Below, piece by piece: positions 34,478 through 45,155 of a stretch of 64,000 nucleotides of DNA; the stretch's first letter is position 1, and the number at the start of each line of letters is the position of its first letter. A model generated the notes under the pieces. It saw nothing but the letters and a program-made list of their open reading frames with translations. It made no database searches and was not told where the DNA came from. The DNA lies in assembly GCF_010730355.1 (NCBI RefSeq), contig NZ_AP022576.1, forward strand, positions 3,720,001-3,784,000. Reading direction: 5' to 3'. The stretch is from Mycobacterium florentinum. Its GTDB lineage: Bacteria > Actinomycetota > Actinomycetes > Mycobacteriales > Mycobacteriaceae. A program made the translations under genes and the position numbers.

Positions 34478-35362
34478 ATGAACCAGTCGCAGCCCCCAAC
34501 CGACCAGCTCGCCGATGCCTGGCGCCGGCACCGGCCCTATCTGGTCAATCTCGGATATCAAATCCTCGGCGACGTGGGCGACGCCGAAGATGTTGCGCAA
34601 GAGGCATTCCTGCGGTTGTCCCGCACGGGCCCCGACGAGGTCGACGACATCCGCGGCTGGCTCACCGTCGTCACCAGCCGGCTCTGCCTCGATCAGGTGC
34701 GCTCGGCACGAACGCGCTACGAGCGACTGAGCGATCCCCACCATGGCGACCCGGGCGCCGACGTCGCCGAATCGCGCAGCCTAGACCCGGCGGATCGGGT
34801 CACTCTTGACGACGAGGTCCGCACCGCGCTGATGGAAGTGTTGCGGCGGCTCAGCCCCGGCGAACGGGTCGCGTTCGTGCTGCACGACGTGTTCGGCGTC
34901 CCGTTCGACACGATCGCCGAAACGGTGGGGCGCCCGGTCGGTACCTGCCGTCAGCTGGCGCGGCGAGCGCGCTCGAAATTCACTGCGGCACAGCCGAAGC
35001 ACAGTGATGTAGCCCCCGCCGAGCACCAGCTGGTCACCGAGAAATTCATCACCGCCTGTGCCAACGGCGACATCGCCGCGCTGACCGCCGTCCTGGATCC
35101 GACGGTCTGGGGTGTGGGCACCGTCCTTGCCGACCCGCCGCCCCCGCCGCAGATCAACCATGGTCCGCATGCGGTGGCCACCAACCTGATGCGCTATCTG
35201 GGGCCGGGAGTCACGCTGGTCAGCGGTCCCGCCGGGCAGGCGGTGGTGCTCGCGTTCGCCGAGCGCCGGCTGTTTGCCGCCATTGTGCTGACCATCCGCG
35301 GCCCGCTGGTCAGCAAGATCGAGGCGATCGCCGACCCGTCGGCCCGGATTGCGGCCAGCTGA
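34478..35362 (+). CDS. ECF-type RNA polymerase sigma factor with SnoaL-like C-terminal domain
   Basis: The 294 residues include sigma region 2 (RPYLVNLGYQILGDVGDAED, VAQEAFLRL, IRGWLTVVTSRLCLD), region 4 (RLSPGERVAFVLHDVFGVPF, IAETVGRPVGTCRQLARRAR) and a C-terminal SnoaL/NTF2-like domain (from about residue 185, VTEKFITACANGDIAAL). This architecture is that of SigI/SigJ-type ECF factors, where the extension replaces an anti-sigma factor. SigI of M. tuberculosis is the closest protein I recall. No anti-sigma gene is adjacent. It is transcribed divergently from the NmrA-like gene and probably controls it. Confidence 0.87.
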   Translation: MNQSQPPTDQLADAWRRHRPYLVNLGYQILGDVGDAEDVAQEAFLRLSRTGPDEVDDIRGWLTVVTSRLCLDQVRSARTRYERLSDPHHGDPGADVAESRSLDPADRVTLDDEVRTALMEVLRRLSPGERVAFVLHDVFGVPFDTIAETVGRPVGTCRQLARRARSKFTAAQPKHSDVAPAEHQLVTEKFITACANGDIAALTAVLDPTVWGVGTVLADPPPPPQINHGPHAVATNLMRYLGPGVTLVSGPAGQAVVLAFAERRLFAAIVLTIRGPLVSKIEAIADPSARIAAS

Positions 35363-35373
35363 GGCGCGAAGCG

Positions 35374-36600
35374 TCAGCCCTCGTGGCCGCTCGGCCGGGA
35401 GCCGGGCGCACGGTCGGGGCTCGCGCCGAAAAACCCGGCGATCATCGCGGTGGCCTCCAGTAACTTGCGCCGCGTGGGGCCGGCCATCTCGTGCGTCACG
35501 TCGATGACGCCGCCGGGGCGCAGATGGGGGTCATACGGCACCTCGACCACCGGCTGTCCGTGGTCGACGAACTCGCGGGCGAGCTGCGCCCGGGTGCGCT
35601 TGTCGGCGTGCCCGTCGGAGTCGTTTAGCACCACGATCGTGTGGTTCAACAACTCGGTCATGCCCTGATCCGAGAGCCATTCCATGGTCCGGGCGGCCGC
35701 GGATGCCCCATCGGCCCACGGCGAGGACACCACGATCAGGGCATCCAGGTCGCGCAGCACTTCCTGGGTGACCGGTGAGTCCATCGTCGAGCCGCAGTCG
35801 ATGACCGAGATCGTGAAATGGCGGTCCAGCCGCGACGCCGCTTCGCGGTAAATCGCGGGATCGAGCACCCGGCGCGGACCGGACGCCGGTTCGCCGGCCA
35901 GCACGTGCAGGCCGACCGAATTGCGGCCCACCCGCTCGGCCACATCGGTGAAGGTCTCGAGGTTCTTGTCGGCGGTCAGTTCCCAGAACGAACTCGTCGA
36001 GCGCGGATCGATCCGGCTGCTCAACCGGCCGAAGGCGGTATCGGCGTCGATCGCCACCACGTGGTCTTGCCCGCGGCGGAGCTCGGCGAACAGCGATCCG
36101 ACACTGGCGGCGACGGAGGTTTTTCCGACCCCGCCCTTTCCCACCACGCCGACCTTGTGGTTGCCGCGGAAACCGGTCCGGATGGCGCTTTCGAATTGGG
36201 CGTCTTGGCGTTGTGCGGGCGACGGACCCAGCTTGACGAGGCCGAAGGTGAGCAGCCGCAGGATGCGTCGCCAACCGGTGTCGGGGAGGTCGGCCGCCGT
36301 GATCGACACGAGGGCGGCGTCGGGCGCCGGTGGCGCGGTAACGGGCGCGGGGGGCGCAGCCGGCCGCGGCGGGGGAGGCGGAAACGACGGCGTCGGGACG
36401 GGTCGCGGCGGGGGAGGGGAAGCGGCGTGTTGCCGCGGCGGGGGAGGCGGAAACGACGGCGTCGGGACGGGTCGCGGCGGGGGAAATGCCGCGGGCGACC
36501 CGCTTCGGTGACCCGCGGAGCGGGGCTGGGGCGGGGCGGCGGGGGTGCTGGGCCGGTCGGGCTGCAGACGGTCCCGCAGGAATTCGTCGCGCTCGTTCAT
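35374..36600 (-). CDS. MinD/ParA-like ATPase with proline-rich N-terminus (Rv3860-like)
   Basis: The 408-residue product has a Pro-rich N-terminal third followed by an ATPase domain with Walker A GKGGVGKTS, AIDADTAFGRLSSR and VIDCGSTMDSPVTQEVL. The plan and several motifs are those of EspI, so it is a paralogue encoded outside the core. By position it matches Rv3860. I chose ATG 36600 because GAGGAG precedes it; an upstream frame to 36678 is less likely. A 53-bp DNA repeat encodes two copies of PPPRPVPTPSFPPPPPR. Role unknown; family members position or regulate ESX machinery by inference only. Confidence 0.82.
   Translation of the reverse strand: MNERDEFLRDRLQPDRPSTPAAPPQPRSAGHRSGSPAAFPPPRPVPTPSFPPPPPRQHAASPPPPRPVPTPSFPPPPPRPAAPPAPVTAPPAPDAALVSITAADLPDTGWRRILRLLTFGLVKLGPSPAQRQDAQFESAIRTGFRGNHKVGVVGKGGVGKTSVAASVGSLFAELRRGQDHVVAIDADTAFGRLSSRIDPRSTSSFWELTADKNLETFTDVAERVGRNSVGLHVLAGEPASGPRRVLDPAIYREAASRLDRHFTISVIDCGSTMDSPVTQEVLRDLDALIVVSSPWADGASAAARTMEWLSDQGMTELLNHTIVVLNDSDGHADKRTRAQLAREFVDHGQPVVEVPYDPHLRPGGVIDVTHEMAGPTRRKLLEATAMIAGFFGASPDRAPGSRPSGHEG
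36363..36484. repeat. 53-bp perfect direct repeat within the MinD-like gene
   Basis: The copies at 36363-36415 and 36432-36484 are identical over 53 bp and offset by 69 bp (23 codons), so the reading frame is kept. They encode the repeated proline-rich block PPPRPVPTPSFPPPPPR. Such a repeat can expand or contract by slippage without breaking the protein. Confidence 0.85.
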
Positions 36601-37251
36601 GGGCTCCTCGGTGCCGGGCGATCGATCGTCGCGCGTTGGGCCGGCCGCAGGGGTGATACCCGACCAGTATCTCCGCACGCTCCCCTAATTAGTACCGCGC
36701 AAACTCGGTGCGCACTAATGCGGTGCCGGTGCGGCGGCGTAGGCCCCCACCGGGCGCGCCGGCTGGGGTTACGGGCGGTATTGCTGCCACGCCTTATCGT
36801 GATCCGCGGCGCGGATGCGCGGGGTGCATTGTGATTCCGGCCATCTTGGCGTTCCGTGAGACCGGGGCCACAGCAAACCCAAGGAGACGGTCGACCCAGC
36901 GAGCGGCCGGTCCGGTCTGCGCTGCCGCGGGCGGAGTGTCGGGTGTTTAGGCGCGTTTCCCCGCGTTATCGGGCGCGACCTGCAGCGAATTTACGTTGCC
37001 GCTATCTGCCGGGTTAGACTTGGTCAAGTTGGCATGTCAGGCGGTTTTTGTCATATCGTTTTACGACTTGTCGAGACCGGGTACACGCCACCGTTCAGCG
37101 CCGCACGGACGATTCCCCAATCGGATCATTTTCCGCCTGGGAGACAGCCTATCGACAAGACCGAAGGGGTCAGCCCGCAACCTCTGGGTGCGGCCCCGTC
37201 GGAGCCACAAAAACGGCCGTGTAGCAGGTTCTGGTGAAGAGGCAGGTGCAT
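36601..37251 (+). promoter_or_regulatory. Long noncoding region upstream of gltB
   Basis: These 651 bp hold no convincing gene. The part from about 36960 to 37130 is AT-richer (TTTTTGTCATATCGTTTTACG) and probably contains the gltB promoter; the last 120 bp would be a leader. I see no clear GlnR site or known riboswitch. Confidence 0.45.
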
Positions 37252-40200
37252 ATGACGCCCAGGCGCGTTGGGTTGTACAACCCCGCGTACGAGCACGATT
37301 CGTGCGGGGTAGCCATGGTCGTCGACATGCACGGGCGACGCAGCCGCGACATCGTCGACAAGGCAATCACCGCACTGGTCAACCTCGAACATCGTGGCGC
37401 CCAGGGCGCCGAGCCGCGCAGCGGTGACGGCGCCGGCATCCTGATTCAGGTCCCGGACGCCTTCCTGCGCGAAGTCGTGGACTTCGAGCTCCCCGCGCCG
37501 GGCAGCTACGCCACCGGTATCGCGTTTCTGCCGCAGTCGTCCAAAGATGCCGCGGCCGCCTGCGCCGCGGTGGAGAAGATCGCCGAATCCGAGGGCCTGA
37601 CGGTCCTTGGCTGGCGCAATGTGCCCACCGACGATTCGTCGCTGGGCGCGCTGTCCCGCGACGCGATGCCCACCTTCCGCCAGGTCTTCTTGGCGGGCGC
37701 CTCCGACATGACCCTGGAGCGCCGCTGCTACGTCGTACGCAAGCGCGCCGAACACGAACTCGGTACCAAAGGTCCGGGCCAAGACGGTCCCGGCCGCGAA
37801 ACCGTGTATTTCCCAAGCTTGTCCGGCCGGACGATGGTCTACAAGGGCATGCTCACCACGCCGCAGCTCAAGGCGTTTTACCTTGACCTGCAAGACGATC
37901 GGATGACCAGCGCGCTGGGCATCGTGCACTCCCGGTTCTCGACCAACACCTTCCCGTCCTGGCCGCTGGCGCATCCGTTCCGGCGTATCGCCCACAACGG
38001 TGAGATCAACACCGTCACCGGCAACGAGAACTGGATGCGTGCGCGCGAGGCGCTGATAAAGACCGACGTCTTCGGCTCGGTCGACGACCTGGAGAAGTTG
38101 TTCCCGATTTGTACTCCGGGCGCCTCGGACACCGCGCGTTTCGACGAGGCGCTGGAACTGCTGCACCTAGGCGGGCGCAGCCTGCCGCACGCGGTGCTGA
38201 TGATGATTCCCGAGGCCTGGGAACGCAACGAGTCGATGGACCCGGCACGGCGCGCCTTCTACGAGTACCACGCATCGCTGATGGAACCGTGGGACGGCCC
38301 GGCGTCGATGACGTTTACCGACGGCACCGTCGTGGGCGCCGTGCTCGACCGCAATGGCCTTCGCCCGTCCCGCATTTGGGTCACCGAGGACGGCCTGGTG
38401 GTGATGGCCTCGGAGGCGGGTGTCTTGGACCTGGACCCGTCGACGGTGGTCCAGCGGATGCGCCTGCAACCGGGCCGGATGTTCTTGGTGGACACCACCC
38501 AGGGCCGCATCGTCGCCGACGAGGAGATCAAGGCCGAGCTAGCTGCCGAGCACCCGTACCAGGAGTGGCTCGACAAGAACCTCGTTCCCCTCGAATCGTT
38601 GCCACAGGGCGAGTACGTGCGGATGGCGCACGATCGACTTGTCATGCGGCAGTTGGCTTTTGGTTACACCTACGAGGAGCTCAACCTGCTGGTGGCGCCG
38701 ATGGTGCGCACCGGCGCCGAGCCGATCGGGTCGATGGGCACCGATACCCCGGTCGCGGTGCTGTCGCAGCGTCCCCGGATGCTCTACGACTACTTCCACC
38801 AGCTGTTCGCTCAGGTGACCAACCCGCCGCTGGACGCCATCCGCGAAGAGGTGGTGACCAGCCTGCAGGGCACCACCGGCGGGGAGCGCGACCTGCTCAG
38901 CCCGGACGAATACTCGTGCCACCAGATCATGCTGCGACAGCCGATTCTGCGTAACCACGAGCTCGCCAAGCTGATCAACCTGAATCCGGACGACAAGGTC
39001 AACGGTCGTCCACACGGCATGCGCTCCAAGGTGATTCGCTGTCTGTACCCGGTCGCCGAGGGTGGCGCCGGGCTGACGGCCGCGCTGGAGGAGGTGCGCG
39101 CGCAGGCATCGGCCGCGATCGCCGATGGTGCCCGGGTCATCATCCTTTCCGACCGCGATTCCAACGAGCAGATGGCGCCGATACCGTCGCTGCTCGCCGT
39201 CGCCGGGGTGCACCACCACCTGGTGCGGGATCGGACCCGCACGCATGTGGGTCTCGTCGTCGAATCCGGCGACGCCCGCGAGGTGCACCACATGGCGATG
39301 CTGATCGGCTGCGGCGCGGCCGCGGTCAACCCGTACCTGGCGTTCGAGTCGATCGAGGACATGCTCGACCGCGGCGTCATCGACGGGATCGATCGCGACA
39401 AGGCGCTGAACAATTACGTGAAGGCCGCCGGCAAGGGCGTGCTGAAAGTCATGTCCAAGATGGGTATTTCGACGCTGGCCTCCTACACCGGCGCCCAGCT
39501 GTTCCAGGCCATCGGGATCTCCGAGGACGTGCTCGACGAGTACTTCACCGGGCTGGTCTGCCCGACCGGCGGCATCACGCTGGACGACGTCGCCGCCGAT
39601 GTCGAGGCGCGCCACACGCTGGCCTATCTGGACCGGCCGGGCGAGCGCGCGCACCGCGAACTCGAGGTGGGTGGGGACTACCAGTGGCGCCGCGAGGGCG
39701 AGTACCACCTGTTCAACCCGGAGACCGTGTTCAAGCTGCAGCACGCCACCCGCACCGGCCAGTTCAAGATCTTCAAGGAGTACACCCGCCTGGTCGACGA
39801 CCAGAGCGAGCGGATGGCGTCGCTGCGCGGACTGCTGAAGTTCCGCGGCGATGTGCGCCCCCCGGTTCCGCTGGACGAGGTCGAACCGGCCAGCGAGATC
39901 GTCAAACGGTTCTCGACCGGAGCGATGAGCTACGGCTCGATCTCCGCCGAGGCGCACGAGACGCTCGCGATCGCGATGAACCGGCTGGGCGGCCGGTCCA
40001 ACAGCGGTGAGGGCGGCGAGGACGTCAAGCGATTCGAGCCCGACTCCAACGGGGATTGGCGCCGCAGCGCGATCAAGCAGGTCGCGTCCGCGCGGTTCGG
40101 CGTCACCTCGCACTATCTGACCAACTGCACCGACATCCAGATCAAGATGGCCCAGGGCGCGAAGCCCGGTGAGGGCGGCCAACTTCCGGGGCACAAGGTG

Positions 40201-41835
40201 TACCCGTGGGTGGCAGAGGTCCGGCACTCGACGCCCGGTGTCGGTCTGATTTCGCCGCCGCCGCACCACGACATCTACTCGATCGAGGATCTGGCGCAGC
40301 TGATCCACGACCTGAAGAACGCCAACCCGTCCGCGCGGGTGCACGTCAAGCTGGTCTCCGAGAACGGTGTGGGCACCGTCGCGGCGGGTGTGTCCAAGGC
40401 GCACGCCGACGTGGTGCTGATCTCGGGCCACGACGGCGGCACCGGTGCCACGCCGCTCACCTCGCAGAAGCACGCGGGTGCGCCCTGGGAGCTGGGGCTG
40501 GCCGAGACGCAGCAGACCTTGCTGCTCAACGGATTACGCGACCGGATCGTCGTCCAGGTGGACGGACAGCTCAAGACCGGACGCGACGTGATGATCGGTG
40601 CGCTGCTGGGCGCCGAGGAATTCGGTTTCGCCACCGCCCCGCTGGTCGTCGCGGGCTGCATCATGATGCGGGTATGCCACCTCGACACCTGCCCGGTCGG
40701 TGTGGCCACGCAGAACCCGGTGCTGCGGGAGCGCTTCGCCGGCAAGCCGGAGTTCGTGGAGAACTTCTTCATGTTCATCGCCGAAGAGGTTCGGGAGTAC
40801 ATGGCGCAGTTGGGCTTCCGCACCTTTAACGAGGCGGTCGGCCAAGTGGGCGCGCTGGACACCACACTGGCGCGCGCGCACTGGAAGGCGCACAAGCTGG
40901 ATCTGGCCCCGGTGCTGCACGAGCCGGAGTCCGCGTTCATGAACCAGGACCTGTACTGCAGCTCGCGTCAGGACCACGGTCTGGACAAGGCGCTGGATCA
41001 GCAGTTGATCGTGATGAGCCGCGAGGCGCTGGACTCCGGCAAGCCGGTCCGGTTCTCCACCACCATCAGCAACGTCAACCGCACGGTGGGCACCATGCTC
41101 GGCCACGAGCTGACGAAAGCCTATGGCGGCCAAGGCTTGCCGGATGGAACGATCGACATCACCTTCGACGGGTCCGCCGGCAACAGCTTCGGCGCCTTTG
41201 TGCCCAAGGGCATCACGTTGCGGGTGTACGGCGACGCCAACGACTACGTCGGCAAGGGTCTGTCCGGCGGCCGGATCGTGGTGCGCCCGTCCGACAATGC
41301 GCCGCTGAACTACGTTGCCGAGGAAAACATCATCGGCGGCAACGTGATCCTGTTCGGCGCCACCAGTGGGGAGGCCTTCTTGCGCGGCGTGGTCGGTGAA
41401 CGGTTCGCGGTCCGAAACTCCGGCGCCCATGCCGTGGTTGAGGGCGTCGGCGATCACGGTTGCGAGTACATGACCGGTGGCCGGGTGGTGATCCTCGGAC
41501 CGACCGGCCGCAACTTCGCGGCCGGTATGTCCGGCGGTGTGGCGTACGTCTACGACCCCGACGAGCAATTGGCGCTGAACCTGAACACCGAAATGGTGGA
41601 CCTCGAGGCCCTCGATTCCGATGACGTGGAGTTTCTGCACGGCATCATCCAGGCACATGTCGATGCGACGGATTCCGCTGTCGGCCAGCGGATCCTGGCC
41701 GACTGGCATTCCCAGCAGTGGCATTTCGCCAAGGTGATGCCCCGGGACTACAAGAAGGTGCTGGAGGCGATCGCACAAGCGGAACGTGACGGCGTCGATG
41801 TCGACAAGGCGATTATGGCGGCGGCGCATGGCTGA
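37252..41835 (+). CDS. gltB: Glutamate synthase (NADPH), large subunit
   Basis: The 1527-residue enzyme transfers the glutamine amide to 2-oxoglutarate. The N-terminal class II amidotransferase domain would be exposed at Cys18 (HDSCGVAMV) after removal of a propeptide. The central and FMN-binding domains ([33 protein letters not shown]) follow, then the 3Fe-4S cysteines [12 protein letters not shown] and a C-terminal beta-helix. I use ATG 37252 ([16 protein letters not shown]), which gives the same length as in H37Rv; a start at 37234 would add six residues. It overlaps gltD by 8 bp. Confidence 0.97.
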   Translation: MTPRRVGLYNPAYEHDSCGVAMVVDMHGRRSRDIVDKAITALVNLEHRGAQGAEPRSGDGAGILIQVPDAFLREVVDFELPAPGSYATGIAFLPQSSKDAAAACAAVEKIAESEGLTVLGWRNVPTDDSSLGALSRDAMPTFRQVFLAGASDMTLERRCYVVRKRAEHELGTKGPGQDGPGRETVYFPSLSGRTMVYKGMLTTPQLKAFYLDLQDDRMTSALGIVHSRFSTNTFPSWPLAHPFRRIAHNGEINTVTGNENWMRAREALIKTDVFGSVDDLEKLFPICTPGASDTARFDEALELLHLGGRSLPHAVLMMIPEAWERNESMDPARRAFYEYHASLMEPWDGPASMTFTDGTVVGAVLDRNGLRPSRIWVTEDGLVVMASEAGVLDLDPSTVVQRMRLQPGRMFLVDTTQGRIVADEEIKAELAAEHPYQEWLDKNLVPLESLPQGEYVRMAHDRLVMRQLAFGYTYEELNLLVAPMVRTGAEPIGSMGTDTPVAVLSQRPRMLYDYFHQLFAQVTNPPLDAIREEVVTSLQGTTGGERDLLSPDEYSCHQIMLRQPILRNHELAKLINLNPDDKVNGRPHGMRSKVIRCLYPVAEGGAGLTAALEEVRAQASAAIADGARVIILSDRDSNEQMAPIPSLLAVAGVHHHLVRDRTRTHVGLVVESGDAREVHHMAMLIGCGAAAVNPYLAFESIEDMLDRGVIDGIDRDKALNNYVKAAGKGVLKVMSKMGISTLASYTGAQLFQAIGISEDVLDEYFTGLVCPTGGITLDDVAADVEARHTLAYLDRPGERAHRELEVGGDYQWRREGEYHLFNPETVFKLQHATRTGQFKIFKEYTRLVDDQSERMASLRGLLKFRGDVRPPVPLDEVEPASEIVKRFSTGAMSYGSISAEAHETLAIAMNRLGGRSNSGEGGEDVKRFEPDSNGDWRRSAIKQVASARFGVTSHYLTNCTDIQIKMAQGAKPGEGGQLPGHKVYPWVAEVRHSTPGVGLISPPPHHDIYSIEDLAQLIHDLKNANPSARVHVKLVSENGVGTVAAGVSKAHADVVLISGHDGGTGATPLTSQKHAGAPWELGLAETQQTLLLNGLRDRIVVQVDGQLKTGRDVMIGALLGAEEFGFATAPLVVAGCIMMRVCHLDTCPVGVATQNPVLRERFAGKPEFVENFFMFIAEEVREYMAQLGFRTFNEAVGQVGALDTTLARAHWKAHKLDLAPVLHEPESAFMNQDLYCSSRQDHGLDKALDQQLIVMSREALDSGKPVRFSTTISNVNRTVGTMLGHELTKAYGGQGLPDGTIDITFDGSAGNSFGAFVPKGITLRVYGDANDYVGKGLSGGRIVVRPSDNAPLNYVAEENIIGGNVILFGATSGEAFLRGVVGERFAVRNSGAHAVVEGVGDHGCEYMTGGRVVILGPTGRNFAAGMSGGVAYVYDPDEQLALNLNTEMVDLEALDSDDVEFLHGIIQAHVDATDSAVGQRILADWHSQQWHFAKVMPRDYKKVLEAIAQAERDGVDVDKAIMAAAHG

Positions 41836-43294
41836 TCCGAGTGGCTTCCTCAAGTACCCGCACCGGGAGCTGCCGCAACGCCGGCCCGTCCCGCTACGGC
41901 TGAAGGACTGGAACGAGGTCTACCAGGAGTTCAACGACGACACCCTGCGCGAGCAGGCGACCCGTTGCATGGACTGCGGTATTCCTTTCTGTCACAATGG
42001 CTGTCCGCTGGGCAACTTGATTCCGGAATGGAATGACCTGGTGCGCAGGGGACGTTGGCGCGATGCTATCGAGCGACTGCACGCCACCAACAACTTCCCC
42101 GACTTCACCGGCCGGCTATGTCCGGCGCCGTGCGAGCCGGCGTGCGTGCTGGGCATCAACCAGGATCCGGTCACGATCAAGCAGATCGAGCTGGAGATCA
42201 TCGATCACGCCTTCGACGAGGGCTTCGTCGAGCCGAAGCCGCCGACGAAGCTCACCGGCAAGACGGTGGCCGTAATCGGTTCGGGCCCAGCCGGATTGGC
42301 CGCCGCCCAGCAGCTCACCCGCGCGGGACACAGCGTCACCGTTTTTGAGCGGGCCGATCGCATCGGCGGACTGCTGCGCTACGGCATTCCGGAATTCAAG
42401 ATGGAGAAGCGCGTCCTCGACCGGCGACTCGACCAAATGCGGGCTGAGGGAACCGAATTCCGGGCCGGTGTCAACGTCGGAGTCGACATCACCGCCGAAC
42501 AGTTGCGCGCCGATTTCGACGCAGTGGTGCTGGCCGGCGGCGCGACCGACTGGCGTGATCTGCCGATCCCGGGCCGGGACTTGGACGGTATCCACCAGGC
42601 GATGGAATACCTGCCGTGGGGTAACCGCGCGCAGGAGGGCGACGACGTGCTGGGCCCCGACGGGCAGCCGCCGATCACCGCCAAGGGCAAGAAGGTCGTC
42701 ATCATCGGCGGCGGCGACACCGGAGCCGACTGCCTGGGCACCGCCCACCGGCAGGGTGCCGCCAGCATCCACCAGTTCGAGATCATGCCGCGGCCGCCGG
42801 AGACCCGCGCCGAGTCCACGCCGTGGCCGACCTACCCGCTGATGTACCGGGTCTCGTCCGCGCACGAAGAGGGCGGCGAGCGCGTGTTCTCGGTCAACAC
42901 CGAGGAGTTCGTCGGCAAGGACGGGCACGTGACCGCGCTCAAGGTTCACGAAGTGACGATGCAGGACGGCAAGTTCATCAAGGTCGAGGGCTCCGACTTC
43001 GAGCTCGAGGCGGATGTGGTGTTTCTGGCGATGGGCTTCGTCGGACCGGAGAAGGCGGGTCTGCTCACCGACCTCGAGGTGAAGCTCACCGACCGCGGTA
43101 ACGTCGCGCGCGGCGCCGATTACGAGACCTCGGTCCCCGGCGTTTACGTTGCCGGAGACATGGGCCGGGGCCAGTCGCTGATCGTCTGGGCGATAGCCGA
43201 GGGTAGGGCCGCCGCGGCGGGTGTGGACCGGTATTTGATGGGGTCAACCGCGCTTCCGGCTCCCATCAAGCCGACGGCCGCACCGCTTCAGTAG
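41828..43294 (+). CDS. gltD: Glutamate synthase (NADPH), small subunit
   Basis: The 488-residue subunit supplies electrons to GltB. The N-terminal cysteines [17 protein letters not shown] and CPAPCEPAC hold 4Fe-4S clusters. FAD binding is at [22 protein letters not shown] binding at [13 protein letters not shown], and the C-terminal FAD motif is [23 protein letters not shown] 41828 lies inside the gltB stop region (ATGGCTGA), so translation is coupled. The end at 43294 is followed by 433 bp without a clear terminator. Confidence 0.97.
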   Translation: MADPSGFLKYPHRELPQRRPVPLRLKDWNEVYQEFNDDTLREQATRCMDCGIPFCHNGCPLGNLIPEWNDLVRRGRWRDAIERLHATNNFPDFTGRLCPAPCEPACVLGINQDPVTIKQIELEIIDHAFDEGFVEPKPPTKLTGKTVAVIGSGPAGLAAAQQLTRAGHSVTVFERADRIGGLLRYGIPEFKMEKRVLDRRLDQMRAEGTEFRAGVNVGVDITAEQLRADFDAVVLAGGATDWRDLPIPGRDLDGIHQAMEYLPWGNRAQEGDDVLGPDGQPPITAKGKKVVIIGGGDTGADCLGTAHRQGAASIHQFEIMPRPPETRAESTPWPTYPLMYRVSSAHEEGGERVFSVNTEEFVGKDGHVTALKVHEVTMQDGKFIKVEGSDFELEADVVFLAMGFVGPEKAGLLTDLEVKLTDRGNVARGADYETSVPGVYVAGDMGRGQSLIVWAIAEGRAAAAGVDRYLMGSTALPAPIKPTAAPLQ

Positions 43295-43727
43295 TCACAC
43301 TAGTCACACCAGAAACACGCCGGTATTCGCTCGGCGAGTCGCCAGCAGTTTGCCAGGATGCGGGTGTCTAATAACGACTTGTGTGCTTCGTCACAACGGA
43401 GTCACGGTTGAGCAGAACGATCGCAGGAGTGGTCACTGTGCATGTGAACCCAGTACCTCGTTCGCGGGTGGGGCGAATGGCCTGGTCATTGTTTCGGCAC
43501 CCCGTGAAGAGTCGCGAGTTTCCCGCAAAGCAAGAGCGCCTGGTCACCGCCCAGGAGCTGTTGCTTTTCGGGGCCTAACAACCCAATTTTCCAACCTACG
43601 ATTCCGCGCCGGGTGGGCGGTGTGTTTGCTCTGCGGCAAGCACCGGGCATGCCGCCGCGCCAGACACGTAATCCACAGCCGACGTAGCTGCCGGAACCGG
43701 AATATTCCCGCCGCATAACCTGTCGAT
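43295..43727 (+). other. Intergenic region between gltD and the MFS gene
   Basis: This is 433 bp with no large gene. It contains only the small candidate ORF listed separately at 43438-43578. The rest shows no hairpin or motif that I can name. Confidence 0.4.
43438..43578 (+). CDS. Candidate small protein, 46 residues
   Basis: GTG 43438 follows GCAGGAGTGG at a normal distance. The peptide is basic, with a short hydrophobic part (VGRMAWSLFRHPVKSREFPA) and an end LVTAQELLLFGA. No family is recognised. The good ribosome site supports it, but length and lack of known homologues leave it uncertain. Confidence 0.3.
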   Translation: MHVNPVPRSRVGRMAWSLFRHPVKSREFPAKQERLVTAQELLLFGA

Positions 43728-45155
43728 GTGGTCGTGGGGCGTCGTTGGCTGGTTCTGGCGATCCTGGCGGCGGGGGCGTTCATGGCCCAACTCGACCTGT
43801 TCATCGTCAACATCGCGCTGCCCTCGATAGCCCGCAGTTTCTCGGGCGCATCGCTGTCGTCAATGTCCTGGATCGTCACCGGTTACGCGATTGTCTTCGC
43901 CACGCTGCTGGTACCGGCGGGGCGGCTGGCCGACCACTACGGACGCCGTCGGGTCTTCCTCGCCGGCATCGCCGTCTTCACCGCAGCATCTGCGACGTGC
44001 GCCTGCGCGCCGGTGCTGGGGGTCGCTATAGCCGGTCGGGTGCTGCAGGGCGTCGGCGCCGCGATGATGGTGCCGGCGTCGCTGGGTCTGCTGTGGCCGC
44101 TGTTCGCCAAGCATGAGCACAACCGGATCGTCGGCATCTGGGCAGGCGTGGCCGCGGTGGCGGCATCATTGGGACCGACCCTGGGTGGACTCCTCGTCGG
44201 TATCGACTGGCGATGGATTTTCCTGATCAACCTGCCCATCGGGGCCGCGACCTTTGTCGCGGGCCTGGTCTACGTGCCCGAGGTGCGCCTACCGAGCAGC
44301 TCCGGGGGAGTCGATCCGACCTCCGTTCTCGCGCTGCTGTTGGCGGTGTCCGCGCTGACATTGGTCACCGTCGAGGGCGGGCGCTGGGGCTGGTCCAGCA
44401 CCAACACGTTGGTTGGTCTCACGGTCGGCGTGGCGGCGACGGTGGCGACCGTTTGGCGGGCACTCGTTGCGCCCCGCGCGATCATCGAGGCCACGTTGTT
44501 CGGCGTCCGCCCGTTCGCCGTGTCGTCGGCGGCACTGTTCATCTTCTTTCTCGCCCACGCGTCGTGGATGCTGATCAATGTGCTGTTCCTGCAGGGCATT
44601 TGGCATTACAGTCCGGTTCGCTGCGGCCTGGCCGTATCGGTGGGCCCCATCACCGCTGCAATCTTCGCGCCCACCAGCGGCCGAATCGCGGACCGGATAG
44701 GCCGACGGCTCACGGCCACCATCGGATGCCTCGCTTTCGCGGCGGGGGGCGCCTACTGCAGCGTGATGGTCCCCGCCGGCCATACCTACCTGGCCAGCTT
44801 TGTTCCGGGCATGGTCTTGGCCGGCATCGGGTCGGGTTTGACTCAGGCGCCGTTGTACGCGGCGGCCAGCGCGCTGCCCGACCACCGGGCGACCACCGGA
44901 AGCGCCATGCTGAACATGTCGCGCCAGATCGGCAGCGCCTTCGGGGTGGCCGTGCTGGTATCGCTACTGAGTGCAGTTCCGGTGGGACTCGGGGGATTTC
45001 GACACGGCTGGGAGTTCGTCGGGATCTGCTGTGCGGTGGCGGCTGCCGTCATCTTCTTCGGCAACGCGCCCGAACGCTATGTCAGCAACCCCGAATCCCG
45101 GATCGCCTCGGCCAGAGGCTCCAGCACGGCCGGGTCGTGCGGCGGGGGCAGATAG
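43728..45155 (+). CDS. MFS drug-efflux-type transporter (EmrB/QacA family)
   Basis: The 475-residue protein has about 13-14 transmembrane helices. It shows the family motifs FMAQLDLFIVNIALPSIA (motif D1), LADHYGRRRVFLAG (motif A), LQGVGAAMMVPASLGLL and GGLLVGIDWRWIFLINLPIG (motif C region). Such transporters export drugs or lipids by proton antiport. The start is GTG 43728. Its last 79 bp overlap the convergent oxidoreductase gene, and the last 20 or so residues (SARGSSTAGSCGGGR) look like read-through sequence. It is not part of the H37Rv neighbourhood as I remember it. Confidence 0.87.
   Translation: MVVGRRWLVLAILAAGAFMAQLDLFIVNIALPSIARSFSGASLSSMSWIVTGYAIVFATLLVPAGRLADHYGRRRVFLAGIAVFTAASATCACAPVLGVAIAGRVLQGVGAAMMVPASLGLLWPLFAKHEHNRIVGIWAGVAAVAASLGPTLGGLLVGIDWRWIFLINLPIGAATFVAGLVYVPEVRLPSSSGGVDPTSVLALLLAVSALTLVTVEGGRWGWSSTNTLVGLTVGVAATVATVWRALVAPRAIIEATLFGVRPFAVSSAALFIFFLAHASWMLINVLFLQGIWHYSPVRCGLAVSVGPITAAIFAPTSGRIADRIGRRLTATIGCLAFAAGGAYCSVMVPAGHTYLASFVPGMVLAGIGSGLTQAPLYAAASALPDHRATTGSAMLNMSRQIGSAFGVAVLVSLLSAVPVGLGGFRHGWEFVGICCAVAAAVIFFGNAPERYVSNPESRIASARGSSTAGSCGGGR

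Noticed and set aside
37121..37251. A riboswitch in the gltB leader
   Set aside because: The leader can form GC-rich stems, but I see no conserved core of any class that I know.
38539..40473. A 644-codon open frame on the minus strand opposite gltB
   Set aside because: It is a codon-phase shadow of the GC-rich gltB gene; it has no family motif and the sense strand is a perfect GltB.
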